Below are positions 35,644-45,219 of a stretch of 64,000 bases of DNA, one piece after another. The stretch is from NCBI GenBank assembly GCA_963804005.1, contig CAWDOP010000011.1, positions 1-64,000 on the forward strand, given 5' to 3'. The first letter of the stretch is position 1. Every line of letters begins with the position of its first letter. The notes below the pieces were generated by a model that saw nothing but the letters and a program-made list of their open reading frames with translations, had not been told where the DNA came from and ran no database searches. The stretch is from JAGXRK01 sp963804005 (GTDB lineage Bacteria > Bacteroidota > Ignavibacteria > Ignavibacteriales > Ignavibacteriaceae). Position numbers and translations under genes: made by a program.

Positions 35644-36438
35644 TTATTTTGTAACTTTTTTAAGAAAAGATTCGATAGCCGAATTCACGTCTGTTGGATT
35701 TTCAATTGGTGTCATATGTCCTGCATTACTGATTTCAACAAACTCTGCTTTATTGATTTTATGAAACATCTCGCGCATAACCGAAGGCGGCGTTAAGGTA
35801 TCTTGTTCGCCGCATATAAGTAAAGTTGGAATTGTTATCTTTCCCAAGTTTGCCGTTGTATCTGTTCTGCTTAACATTGCAAGCAAGCCTCCTTTAACTC
35901 CAACCGGATCGAATCCCGATGATTTTTCGATGATCTTTTCGAGTTCTTTTTTTCTGTTTTTCTTAAAATCATCTCCGAAACAATTTGTGACAAAGTCACG
36001 TGCAAATGGCGCAAGCCCTTCTGAATTTATTCTTTTAATTCCGGCAGCACGCTTAAGTTTTCCTTCATTATTATCGGCTTCTGATCGTGTATCACACAAT
36101 ATTGCGGACGAAAACTTCTCCGGCATTCTTTCCAGTGCTCTTAGAGAAATATATCCGCCCATTGACAAACCGCAAAGCACAGGTTTATCAAGCTTCAATT
36201 CGTCTATAATAATTTCGAGATCGTCAACAAAAGATTCCATTGTAAATTGTCCATTTACTGCCGGTGAGTTTCCTAATCCTCTTATGTCGTAAGAAACACA
36301 AAAATAATCCTTGCTAAACTCCGCAATTTGTTCTTTCCACATTGTATGATCATAAGGAAAGCCGTGAACAAAAATAATTGGCTTACTTTTTTCATTGCCG
36401 CTTACATAAACGAATAAATCATTAATTGCTTTTTTCAT
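35644..36438 (-). CDS. Alpha/beta hydrolase
   Basis: A 264-residue hydrolase with the oxyanion HGFPYDHTMW, nucleophile elbow CGLSMGGYISLRAL (Ser), Asp in LLICGEQDTLTPP and His in NAGHMTPIENP. It is closest in style to 3-oxoadipate enol-lactonase and related esterases; the substrate is not inferable. It heads the operon with the TrpF-like and beta-lactamase-like genes. Confidence 0.9.
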   Translation of the reverse strand: MKKAINDLFVYVSGNEKSKPIIFVHGFPYDHTMWKEQIAEFSKDYFCVSYDIRGLGNSPAVNGQFTMESFVDDLEIIIDELKLDKPVLCGLSMGGYISLRALERMPEKFSSAILCDTRSEADNNEGKLKRAAGIKRINSEGLAPFARDFVTNCFGDDFKKNRKKELEKIIEKSSGFDPVGVKGGLLAMLSRTDTTANLGKITIPTLLICGEQDTLTPPSVMREMFHKINKAEFVEISNAGHMTPIENPTDVNSAIESFLKKVTK

Positions 36439-36726
36439 ACTAACTCCGTTTTATTTATATGTGAACATCGAAGAAAAAAATTTTGAAATTCAAAGTTTAT
36501 TTTTAAGATTCGACGATAGTTTCAACTTTTTCCTAGTTGTTGGTGAAAATTAATCTATTATCCCTTATTATTCACATCAGAAAATACAATTATTTGTGGA
36601 TTTAACCTTTTCCCTGGCACGCTAAGTCAGACGAAATGTGACACATCGTTTTATAATTTATCCGCAACCTCGACCAGCTATATAGAATGCTGGCAAGTTT
36701 AGGATTACAACAAGTAAGATTTAATT

Positions 36727-38193
36727 ATGAAAATAGCATTTGTTTCAACAGAGTGCGTTCCGTATGCAAAAACCGGCGGACTTGCCGATGTTACCGGCGC
36801 ACTTCCTAAGGCCTTAGAAAAGCTAGGCTGTGAGGTGAAAGTATTTTTACCCAAATACTCATTAATCGATGAATCAACTCACGGATTACGTTATAACTGG
36901 GATGTTGGCGAAATACAAATTCGTGTTAACGGTGTTGTTCACTCGGTTCATCTGCATCAGGCGAAGCTGCCAAACTCAAACGTTGAAGTAAACTTTATTG
37001 GTTGTCCGCATTACTTTAACCGTGGAGGAATCTACACTAACGATCTAGACGAAGACGAAAGATTCATCCTTTTCAGCAAAGGAGTTATTGAAACTTTACA
37101 GCGATTCCGCTGGGCGCCCGATGTTATTCAATGTAATGACTGGCAAGCAGGATTAATTCCACTTTACATAAAAGATAATTATAGCTGGGACAAACTTTTC
37201 GATAAGACAGCAACACTGTTTACAATTCACAACATCGGCTACCAGGGAAGATTCCCTAAATCAACCTTGCTTGCCGCGGAGATTCGTAGTGATCTGTTCT
37301 ATCCGGATGGTCCCGTTGAATTCAAAGACACCGTTTCCTTTATGAAAACTGGAATTGTCTTTGCCGATCTGATAAATACCGTAAGCAACAAATACTCGCA
37401 TGAAATTTTAACTGAAGAATACGCCGCAGGTTTACACGATACTCTACGGACACGCAAACCAGATGTTTACGGAATATTAAACGGCGTTGATTATAGCGAG
37501 TGGAGCCCAGAAGTAGATCGTTTTCTTCCGTTTAGTTATTCGAGTAAAGATTTAAGCGGTAAGCTGAAGAATAAAAAATTCCTTTTAGAACACTTCAATA
37601 TGCCTTTTGATGAAAAGGTTCCACTTATCGGAATGATATCACGAATGGTACAGCAAAAAGGTTTTGACATCTTTGCGGATGCACTTGATGATCTCTTAAA
37701 GCTTGATGCCCGGTGGCTGATACTTGGGAGCGGCGAAGAAAGATATGAAAATCTTTTCAGAAGTCTTGCAAAAAGTTTTCCGAACAAAGTCGGCACATAC
37801 ATTGGTTTTAGCAATGAATTATCTCATCTTATTGAAGCCGGGGCCGATATGTTTTTAATGCCTTCACGTTATGAGCCGTGCGGATTAAATCAAATCTACG
37901 GCTTAAAGTATGGAACAGTACCAATAGTTAGAAAAACCGGCGGACTTGCTGATACAGTTAAGGACTGGGATGAAGAAAAGCATCACGGTTTTGATCACGG
38001 TAATGGTTTTTCTTTTTATGATTACTCTAGTTATGCGCTATACAAATCTGTTGAACGTGCAGCAAATACTTTCAAGCAAAAAGATGTTTGGCAGAAAATA
38101 CAACTCAACGGAATGAAATTGGATTGCAGCTGGAAAAAATCTGCAGAAAAATATTTAGAGCTTTATAAATTGGCCAGAGAAAAAAAGGGGTAG
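36727..38193 (+). CDS. glgA: Glycogen synthase (GT5, ADP-glucose type)
   Basis: A 488-residue starch/glycogen synthase transferring glucose from ADP-glucose to an alpha-1,4-glucan. The N-terminal KTGGLADVTGALPKAL motif binds the nucleotide sugar. The C-terminal domain has MPSRYEPCGLNQIYGLKYGT and a second KTGGLADTV, all GT5 signatures. The length is normal. The 288-base upstream region has one dyad, CCAGC...GCTGG (36673-36692). No glgB, glgC or glgP gene is in the window. Confidence 0.95.
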   Translation: MKIAFVSTECVPYAKTGGLADVTGALPKALEKLGCEVKVFLPKYSLIDESTHGLRYNWDVGEIQIRVNGVVHSVHLHQAKLPNSNVEVNFIGCPHYFNRGGIYTNDLDEDERFILFSKGVIETLQRFRWAPDVIQCNDWQAGLIPLYIKDNYSWDKLFDKTATLFTIHNIGYQGRFPKSTLLAAEIRSDLFYPDGPVEFKDTVSFMKTGIVFADLINTVSNKYSHEILTEEYAAGLHDTLRTRKPDVYGILNGVDYSEWSPEVDRFLPFSYSSKDLSGKLKNKKFLLEHFNMPFDEKVPLIGMISRMVQQKGFDIFADALDDLLKLDARWLILGSGEERYENLFRSLAKSFPNKVGTYIGFSNELSHLIEAGADMFLMPSRYEPCGLNQIYGLKYGTVPIVRKTGGLADTVKDWDEEKHHGFDHGNGFSFYDYSSYALYKSVERAANTFKQKDVWQKIQLNGMKLDCSWKKSAEKYLELYKLAREKKG

Positions 38194-38372
38194 CCTCCTT
38201 TCACAAAAACTATGTTTTTGATTGATCCTGTATAAAAGATGTGGATAAATCAGCCGCTCGACACTTATATATACCTCTCATCAATTAACTATTTGTACAT
38301 TCTTGCATTAATGGATATAATTATCGACAAAAATATTTGTGTTTCCGCCTACCAGCAAGAAAGGATCGAATA

Positions 38373-39527
38373 ATGACACGGAGTAGAATAATTATCGTAA
38401 CCATTTTGTTCTTTTTGACGGCCAATGTGGTGAATGCACAGGAAGCTGTAGAAAGAATTGCTCTAGGACATACCCTAAAAATCAAATCTAACGCTTTGGG
38501 TGAAGACCGCAATGTATTTGTTTATCTTCCAGAAGGATATTTTGAGTCGGAAAACGAATACCCCGTACTTTATTTATTGGATGGCGCCGAGCATTTCCAT
38601 CACGGCAGTGGTGTTGTACAGTTTCTTTCAGCAAATGGATTAATGCCCCAAACTATTGTTGTGGCAATTCCCAACATTGCACGCATTCGAGATTTTACTC
38701 CAACGGTGGAAAAGGGGAGAGTAAATGCCGGCGGGGCCGATAATTTTTTAAACTTTATGCAGAATGAACTCATTCCAGTCGTTGATACTAAATACCGCAC
38801 ACAGCAATACCGTATTTTATTCGGTCATTCGTTAACAGGAATGTTTTCTGTCTATACATTTGTTACCCGCCCAACCCTTTTTAACGCATATATTGCCGCC
38901 AGTCCATATCTGCAATATGATGAAGGCACTGTAATTAAGAAAGCTCTCGAGCTGCTCACAAAAAAGTCTGTTGATAAAAAAATACTCTATTTAACCCTCG
39001 GTGATGAGCCGGCTTATGTTGAAAGTATGGATAAGTTTACTTCGATCTTAAAAGAGATAAATGCCCCGGGATTAGAATGGAAATACATAATAATGAAACT
39101 GGAAAATCATGGCTCTATTCCCCACAAAACTATTTACGAAGGTCTTGAGTTTATTTTTTCAGGATGGCAAATTCCTGCTGACAAAGCAAATGATTTAGTC
39201 TCCATTTTAAATCACTATCGTTCCCTGACCGAAAAATTTGGTTTTACTGTTCATCCCCCGGAATTTTTATTGAACCGCCTCGGATATCAGCTTCTGGGTA
39301 ACGAAGAGTATGTAAAATCCATTGAGGTTTTTCAAGCCAATGTTAAAATTTACCCGAATTCTGACAACGTCTATGACAGTCTGGGAGATGCTTATGAACA
39401 ATCAGGTGAGTTAAAACTGGCTGCGAAGAATTACAGTATTGCCGTTGAAAAAGGCGAAAAGGTCGGGAGTCAAAATCTTGCCATTTATAAGGCAAACTTA
39501 GAGCGCGTTCAGGCATCTCTTAAATAA
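38373..39527 (+). CDS. Secreted esterase (esterase D-like) with C-terminal TPR
   Basis: A 384-residue protein with a signal peptide (RSRIIIVTILFFLTANVVNAQ). The alpha/beta hydrolase domain opens with YLPEGYFESENEYPVLYLLDGAEHF and has nucleophile FGHSLTGMFSVY. His is probably in ENHGSIPHKT. A TPR-like tail (YPNSDNVYDSLGDAYEQSGELKLAAKNYSIAVEKG) follows. The hydrolase-TPR combination is common in Bacteroidota. I chose ATG 38373, which has AAGGA upstream; an in-frame start at 38337 lacks a signal peptide at its end. Confidence 0.88.
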   Translation: MTRSRIIIVTILFFLTANVVNAQEAVERIALGHTLKIKSNALGEDRNVFVYLPEGYFESENEYPVLYLLDGAEHFHHGSGVVQFLSANGLMPQTIVVAIPNIARIRDFTPTVEKGRVNAGGADNFLNFMQNELIPVVDTKYRTQQYRILFGHSLTGMFSVYTFVTRPTLFNAYIAASPYLQYDEGTVIKKALELLTKKSVDKKILYLTLGDEPAYVESMDKFTSILKEINAPGLEWKYIIMKLENHGSIPHKTIYEGLEFIFSGWQIPADKANDLVSILNHYRSLTEKFGFTVHPPEFLLNRLGYQLLGNEEYVKSIEVFQANVKIYPNSDNVYDSLGDAYEQSGELKLAAKNYSIAVEKGEKVGSQNLAIYKANLERVQASLK

Positions 39528-39564
39528 ATAATTGAATTGGCTAATATTTTATAAAAGGTGTAAT

Positions 39565-39753
39565 ATGAAATACAAAGTACATCGGTTAGAAGTTAAAATG
39601 GAAAATGACCAGGACAAATTAGAGCAATTTTTGAATAAGTTAGAGGGTGATGTGGTATCAATAATCCCAAATATCAAAAGAACATCCTTCTTTCAAATTT
39701 ATGGGCTTACTGATAAAATCAATTTTCTGCTTGTTATCGAAAAAATTTATTAG
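39565..39753 (+). CDS. Small conserved-looking protein of unknown function
   Basis: A 62-residue protein, MKYKVHRLEVKMENDQDKLE followed by an alternating hydrophobic pattern ending in FLLVIEKIY. I do not recognise a named family. It has AAAAGGTG upstream and starts 37 bases after the esterase gene. A CCTTT...AAAGG hairpin lies about 27 bases downstream. Confidence 0.6.
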   Translation: MKYKVHRLEVKMENDQDKLEQFLNKLEGDVVSIIPNIKRTSFFQIYGLTDKINFLLVIEKIY

Positions 39754-39851
39754 TTCTTGTGTTTTATTGCTTTCTCTAGGCCTTTAAAAAGATTAAAGGA
39801 AACGCCACACAACAAGCGGTAGGACGTAAATAATGTAGGACCAAATATACT

Positions 39852-41162
39852 ATGAGAGAAAAAGTCAAAAAATTTTTAATTCCACTCTTAACGATCCTAA
39901 CCATACAGATATCTGCACAAAATTTAACCGAAGAAGAAAAAGGCGGTGTCTTAAGTGGCTTAATTTATAACTTAGAAAAAATTTACCCCTTTCCTGAAGT
40001 TTCAGAAAAAACAGTAATCGGGCTGCGAAAACAAATTTCTAACGGATTTTATAATGAGTACAACTCACCAATTGAATTTGCCACTCAGGTTACGAATCAT
40101 CTTGAGGATTTTAGCAATGATAAACATCTCGACCTTATATACAATCCTGATTTAGCAAAAGCATTGCTTGAAGAATCCGTATCTGACGGCTCGATCTACA
40201 CTGATGAAGAGGCAAAAATAGAGGTTTGGAACAACTATGGTTTTAAGGAGTTAAGCATACTTGATGGAAACATAGGTTACCTTAACCTTAGTGTATTTTT
40301 TGCAACCAATTATGCAGGAAAATTAGCGGATATTGCTATGAATTATTTTTCAAATTGCAATGCTTTAATAATCGATCTGCGACAAAATGGTGGTGGTTGG
40401 GATGAAATGGTGAACTATTTGCTTGGTTACTTAATTGATACGAGTGAGCCTCTGCTCCTAAAAATAAGCAGATCCACATTGGACAGCTCTTATTATTCTG
40501 CAATAGTACCAAATTATATTCCCGGTCAGAAACTCACCAGCATTCCAATTTATATTTTAACCTCGCCGGCCACAGCTTCTGCCGCTGAGGCTTTCACTTC
40601 TCGTCTAAAATATTTTAATAAGAATGTCACGATAGTTGGCAAAAAAACCAAGGGCGCTGAAAACCCTGTCGATCATATTGCATTAAACGAGAATTTTGTT
40701 TTGCAAATTCCTAGTTGGAAAACAATATACTCAAGTAATCCTGAAGTTTGGGAGGGCGTTGGGATAACCCCTGATATTGAAGTTGAAACAAAAGATGCGA
40801 AAAAGACAGCACATTTAATGGCTTTAGAAAAGCTTATAAGTATAACCGATGACAGGGCCGCTTTGGACAAGTATCAATGGGCGTTAGATGGACTTGGTGC
40901 CAGTTATGACAATGTTGATAATAATATAATTAAAAAATTTGTCGGTAATTATGATAAGATTAAAATTATTTACAAGGACAATAAATTGTATTATCAATAT
41001 GAAGAAAGACCGGTTATACAATTAATTCCAATTTCTGATAATTACTTTATCGTTGAAGGAGTAGATTACTTCAGGATAAAATTTGTTATAGCCGATAGTG
41101 CGATAGTAATGAAGCAAATTTTTACGTATGGTACTGAGAGGGAAATTTCAAGGAGTGAATAA
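39852..41162 (+). CDS. S41-family peptidase (C-terminal processing/tricorn-like), secreted
   Basis: A 436-residue protein with a signal peptide (KKFLIPLLTILTIQISAQ). A helical N-terminal cap (EKTVIGLRKQI) follows. The tail-specific protease core has NALIIDLRQNGGGWDEMVNYLLGYL and catalytic Ser in SPATASAAEAFTSRL, with Lys in GKKTKGAENP. It lacks a PDZ domain and is probably an extracytoplasmic peptidase of the interphotoreceptor retinoid-binding protein-like group. The C-terminal ~100 residues form a YxGxYDKIKIIYKDNKLYYQYE module seen in related S41 proteins. Confidence 0.87.
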   Translation: MREKVKKFLIPLLTILTIQISAQNLTEEEKGGVLSGLIYNLEKIYPFPEVSEKTVIGLRKQISNGFYNEYNSPIEFATQVTNHLEDFSNDKHLDLIYNPDLAKALLEESVSDGSIYTDEEAKIEVWNNYGFKELSILDGNIGYLNLSVFFATNYAGKLADIAMNYFSNCNALIIDLRQNGGGWDEMVNYLLGYLIDTSEPLLLKISRSTLDSSYYSAIVPNYIPGQKLTSIPIYILTSPATASAAEAFTSRLKYFNKNVTIVGKKTKGAENPVDHIALNENFVLQIPSWKTIYSSNPEVWEGVGITPDIEVETKDAKKTAHLMALEKLISITDDRAALDKYQWALDGLGASYDNVDNNIIKKFVGNYDKIKIIYKDNKLYYQYEERPVIQLIPISDNYFIVEGVDYFRIKFVIADSAIVMKQIFTYGTEREISRSE

Positions 41163-41426
41163 ATTATCTTAGCTCAAACATTACATATGCCCAGCCACTA
41201 ATCTCTTCATTTGCTCTATGTTTTTTATGTAAACTTTGATGAGAATTGCACCATACGTTAAGTGTTGGAGATTGTACTTCTTGAAAAAAATTAAGCTGTT
41301 TTACTTTGCAATTTTGTTTTTTATCAATTATTGAATAATTTTTGTGTGAGTTTATTTTTATATGCTATTTAAACATATATGGACATTTGATTTATATACT
41401 ATCTTTAAAGAAAGCATTGGCAAAAC

Positions 41427-41762
41427 GTGTCAAAAACAGCATTAAACAATAGAGCTTTTAATAATTCAGTTGAGTTTTCTTTAGATATTATTGGCGGTAA
41501 GTGGAAAATCCCTATCCTCTGGCAACTTAAAAATAACTCGGCAAGATATGGCGAGCTGAGAAAGTCCCTTCAAAACGTCACTCACAAAATGCTTACGCAA
41601 CAACTTCGCGAACTTGAAGAAAGCGGAATTATAAAGAGAAAAGTTTATCCTGTTGTTCCGCCAAAAGTTGAATACTCTTTAACTGAACTTGGCAAAACCA
41701 TATTGCCAATAATTGAAGGTTTAAATGAGTGGGGATTCTTCTATAAATCGCAACTTGAATAA
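41427..41762 (+). CDS. HxlR-family winged-helix transcriptional regulator
   Basis: A 111-residue one-component regulator. It has the HxlR landmarks: DIIGGKWKIPILWQLKNNSARYGELRKSL, NVTHKMLTQQLRELEESGIIKRKVY and PPKVEYSLTELGKTILPIIEGLNEWG. There is no conserved cysteine near the N terminus, unlike redox-sensing members. It starts with GTG. The upstream 264 bases hold no recognised operator and no divergently transcribed target. Confidence 0.92.
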   Translation: MSKTALNNRAFNNSVEFSLDIIGGKWKIPILWQLKNNSARYGELRKSLQNVTHKMLTQQLRELEESGIIKRKVYPVVPPKVEYSLTELGKTILPIIEGLNEWGFFYKSQLE

Positions 41763-41892
41763 GCTTTTTCGCCTTTATCTCGTTGCAGTTTTAGAAGAAA
41801 AACAATCCGTTTCCCAACAAAATTTTATTTCAATACTACTATGAGAATCATTATTTTACGCTATTAAAATTAACTTTTTATGTGAGTAAAAA

Positions 41893-42117
41893 ATGTCTTT
41901 CCGCGATCAACAGAAATTAATCGACGGTTTAAAAAAATATCTTAGCAAGATGGTTTCTAGAGAACTAGAAGAGTATAAAATGTTTGTAAAAAGACAAAAA
42001 GATGATGAGGATTTTGATTCGGTTTCTATGAGCAGACTAAAAGAATTATACGATAAATATCATCAAACTATTGATAAATCTAAGTATGATCATTTCTTCA
42101 AGAAAAGCGACGAATGA
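41893..42117 (+). CDS. Small hypothetical protein
   Basis: A 74-residue charged, helix-forming protein (FRDQQKLIDGLKKYLSKMVSRELEEYKMF...). I do not recognise it. It has plausible coding composition, begins with ATG, and lies about 93 bases before the DUF2723 gene on the same strand. Confidence is limited by its length. Confidence 0.55.
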   Translation: MSFRDQQKLIDGLKKYLSKMVSRELEEYKMFVKRQKDDEDFDSVSMSRLKELYDKYHQTIDKSKYDHFFKKSDE

Positions 42118-42210
42118 CTATTTCCCTTCAAGGTTATAATTCATTTTAACATTGCTTGATAATAATCCATTAAGCTATTTTTTGACTCTTGTTTTACTAT
42201 TGAGGTAATA

Positions 42211-45186
42211 ATGAATTTAAGATTGGTTCATAAAGTATTTGCAGCGATTGTTTTTTTCGTTTCACTTATAGTATTCTATCTAACTGTTCAACCCTCAGTT
42301 TCTTTCTGGGATTGTGGTGAGTTTATTGCTGCCGCGCATTATCTGCAGGTTCCACATCCGCCGGGAACACCGTTCTTTCTTCTATTAGGAAATATATTTG
42401 CTCAATTACCGCTTGGCGATAATGTTGGATTCAAAATGAATCTTATTTCAGTTATTTCAAGTGCGCTTTCTGTTCTTCTGCTCTACCTTGTTGCTGTTAA
42501 ACTTATCAATAATTACAAAGGGAAAAAGCCGGAAAATTTATTCGAGGCTTTAGCTACTTATACTTCTGCTGCTATTGGTGCGCTTGCTTTCTCTTTTAGC
42601 GATACTTTTTGGTTTAACGGTGTTGAGGCTGAGGTATACGCTTTTAGCACATTCCTGTTTGCCGCTGTTGTTTATCTTGTTATGCGGTGGAATGAGCGTG
42701 CTGATGCAAAAGACAGTGAAAAATATTTGTTGATGATTGCTTACCTGATTGGTTTATCAACCGGCGTACACCTTATGAGTGTTATTGCAATAGTTCCCGT
42801 TGTCATGATTGTTATGTTTAGAAAATATCTTGAAGATGACGGTGCATTAAAGAAAACTGCTTATATCTTTTTGGCTCATGTTGCTATTATTCTTCTTGTT
42901 GCTGTGGTGTGGTGGGCAGGTGAAAAATCTCTATCTCCTCCTTCGCCGGAAGAATACCAAGAATTCGATATCAAGTTTAAAATTATTCTTGCCGGTTTAA
43001 GCGCAGTTATAATGGCTATTTTCTGGAAAAAGCTTTTTACCAGGAATTCTTTTTATGTCCCGCTTATAATTGGTGGTCTTGCTTTGTACGCTGTTTATCC
43101 CGGAGTTGTAAAATACGTTCCTGCGTTCATGGTTGCAATTGGCGGGGATAATATCGTAATAGAAATTGTAATTTTGTTTGCAATATTCGGGTTGCTTGGT
43201 CTGGGAGTAAGATATGCGATAAAAGAAAAAAAGCCGACTTTACATCTTGCATTTATGTCCGCAATTTTTATCCTGCTCGGGTTCACTACATTTGCAATGG
43301 TTATCATCCGCTCTAATCAAAATCCACCAATGAATGAAAATGAACCGAATGATTTCACAGAACTTGTTAAATATTTAAATCGTGAACAGTACGGTGACTT
43401 TCCAACATTTAAAAGAAGGTTTGCTACTGAGCCGCATCAACAAGGTGTCTTTACCAACTACTCTTCAGATCTTGATTTCTTCTATTCGTATCAAATGAAT
43501 CATATGATGACGCGTTATCTTTTGTGGAATTTTGCCGGTAGAGAGGGGTGGGTACAAGAACAAGGGGCTAATGTTGCGCCATTTAATGGAGTGGGAAATG
43601 TTTTTGGTAAAATTATTGGCGTTAACTTTGCCGGAGATGTTAAGGATTCATTATTTGGTATTCCGTTTTTAATCGGTTTGCTTGGAATTTATTTTCATTT
43701 CAGAAAAGACTGGAAAATGGCTTCTGTGTTTATGATAATGTTTATTCTTATGGGATACTTAACGGCATTCTATCAGAATCAACAGCAGCCACAGCCAAGA
43801 GAAAGAGATTATTTTTATGTTGGGGCATTTTTTGTTTATGCGGTTTGGATAGCGCTTGGTATCCGCGCACTTATCGATTTGGCTATTACAAAACTAAGTG
43901 GTGATGCTCTTCGTAAAGCGGTCGTTTACGGAATTCTTGCCGCAGGAATTGTTTTAATTCCTTTGCGAATGCTTCAGGCAAATTATTACACCCACGATAG
44001 ATCAAATAATTGGGTCCCATGGGATTATTCGTATAATCTCCTTCAAAGCTGTGCGCCGAACGCCGTGTTATTTACTAACGGCGACAATGATACTTTCCCC
44101 CTCTGGTATTTGCAAGATGTTGAGAGCGTAAGAAGAGATGTTAAGGTTGTTAATCTTAGTCTTCTTAATACTGACTGGTATATTCGGCAATTAAAATATA
44201 ATGACCCGTATGAAAGCGGAGCCGTTAACATACGTCTTAATGATGTTCAAATTGCCCAGATCAGGCCGATTGCCTGGACACCACAGCAAATAACCATTCC
44301 TGCTCCGACTGATGCTCAGCTTCAGCAAATGAGCGATTTACGGCAAGAACTAAACATAAGCGATTCCTCCGTTATTCAGGAAGGAAAAATATCCTGGATG
44401 ATGAATCCTTCTCTTAACTTTGGTAACGTACAGGCTGTTCGTGTTCAGGACTTGCTGGTTAGAGAAATAATTGAAGCAAATAATTGGCAGCGACCTATTT
44501 ATTTCGCAGTAACCTGTGCAGATGATAGCAAAATTGGAATGCATGATTATTTACGAATGGAAGGTATGGCTTTCAGATTTGTACCTGAAAAAAGAAGGCC
44601 GGGAATAGAGTTTATTGAACCAACTATTTTACAGGCACAGTTAAATGAAAATCAAAGTTTCAGTAGAGACTTTCAACCTGGTTTTAAATTCCGCGGACTG
44701 AATGATCCATCCATCTTTCTTGATGATACTCATAAAAGAATGACAATGAATTACAGAAATGCATTTCTACGAATAACTTTGTATTATCTTAACACCGGGC
44801 AAAATGACCTCGTAATTAAAACACTAGATGCGATGGAAGAGAAAATACCTCGCTGGAATATAGAAATGGATTTTGGATTGCTTTATGAGGTCGGAACCCT
44901 ATATCAACGTGCTGGTAGTATAGAACAGTTTAACAAGATTGCTAAAGAAGTCGAAGTTTTTGCATGGGAGAAACTTGAAAAAGACCCGAACGATACTCAA
45001 TCTTATTATAATCCATATAGACTGCTAATTGAAATTTATGAGTCACAAAAAAATTATAACAAGTTGATCGAGGTTTGGCAACGTCTTGGCTCATTATACC
45101 CTAACGATCCAAGTGTAAGAACAAACATAGAAAGATACCAGCAGCTTGCTGCAGGAAAAGATACTTCTCGAGCAAGTGGAGATTAG
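42211..45186 (+). CDS. DUF2723 membrane protein (GT117-type)
   Basis: A 991-residue protein of the DUF2723 family, related to protein O-mannosyltransferases (GT-C fold). Conserved FWDCGEFIAAAHYLQVPHPPGTPFF sits near the N terminus, with the acidic residues that follow the first membrane helix. About ten membrane helices (residues 10-620) precede a soluble C-terminal half that ends in a TPR-like segment (YESQKNYNKLIEVWQRLGSLYPNDPSVRT). In Bacteroidota it glycosylates exported proteins, by family inference. It is followed 33 bases later by gyrA. Confidence 0.88.
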   Translation: MNLRLVHKVFAAIVFFVSLIVFYLTVQPSVSFWDCGEFIAAAHYLQVPHPPGTPFFLLLGNIFAQLPLGDNVGFKMNLISVISSALSVLLLYLVAVKLINNYKGKKPENLFEALATYTSAAIGALAFSFSDTFWFNGVEAEVYAFSTFLFAAVVYLVMRWNERADAKDSEKYLLMIAYLIGLSTGVHLMSVIAIVPVVMIVMFRKYLEDDGALKKTAYIFLAHVAIILLVAVVWWAGEKSLSPPSPEEYQEFDIKFKIILAGLSAVIMAIFWKKLFTRNSFYVPLIIGGLALYAVYPGVVKYVPAFMVAIGGDNIVIEIVILFAIFGLLGLGVRYAIKEKKPTLHLAFMSAIFILLGFTTFAMVIIRSNQNPPMNENEPNDFTELVKYLNREQYGDFPTFKRRFATEPHQQGVFTNYSSDLDFFYSYQMNHMMTRYLLWNFAGREGWVQEQGANVAPFNGVGNVFGKIIGVNFAGDVKDSLFGIPFLIGLLGIYFHFRKDWKMASVFMIMFILMGYLTAFYQNQQQPQPRERDYFYVGAFFVYAVWIALGIRALIDLAITKLSGDALRKAVVYGILAAGIVLIPLRMLQANYYTHDRSNNWVPWDYSYNLLQSCAPNAVLFTNGDNDTFPLWYLQDVESVRRDVKVVNLSLLNTDWYIRQLKYNDPYESGAVNIRLNDVQIAQIRPIAWTPQQITIPAPTDAQLQQMSDLRQELNISDSSVIQEGKISWMMNPSLNFGNVQAVRVQDLLVREIIEANNWQRPIYFAVTCADDSKIGMHDYLRMEGMAFRFVPEKRRPGIEFIEPTILQAQLNENQSFSRDFQPGFKFRGLNDPSIFLDDTHKRMTMNYRNAFLRITLYYLNTGQNDLVIKTLDAMEEKIPRWNIEMDFGLLYEVGTLYQRAGSIEQFNKIAKEVEVFAWEKLEKDPNDTQSYYNPYRLLIEIYESQKNYNKLIEVWQRLGSLYPNDPSVRTNIERYQQLAAGKDTSRASGD

Positions 45187-45219
45187 AAATAATTGTTGTA
45201 AAAATTTAATTAGAAAATT

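Noticed and set aside
36616..36632. A TGGCACG -24-like element upstream of glgA
   Set aside because: The -24 half is perfect, but the -12 half at the required distance reads GTCAG rather than TTGCA, so a sigma-54 promoter is not supported.
38240..38248. Perfect DnaA box (TGTGGATAA) upstream of the esterase gene
   Set aside because: It is a single isolated site more than 18 kb from dnaA with no second box nearby. One such 9-mer is expected by chance in a window of this size.
39754..39851. Possible integron-type attachment site (AACGCCACACAACAAGCGG)
   Set aside because: No paired core boxes or gene-cassette structure could be found, and the neighbouring genes look like ordinary chromosomal genes.
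41163..41426. 264-base gap before the HxlR gene as a hidden small gene or RNA
   Set aside because: No start with a ribosome-binding site, no conserved fold and no divergent gene could be supported; it is AT-rich spacer.
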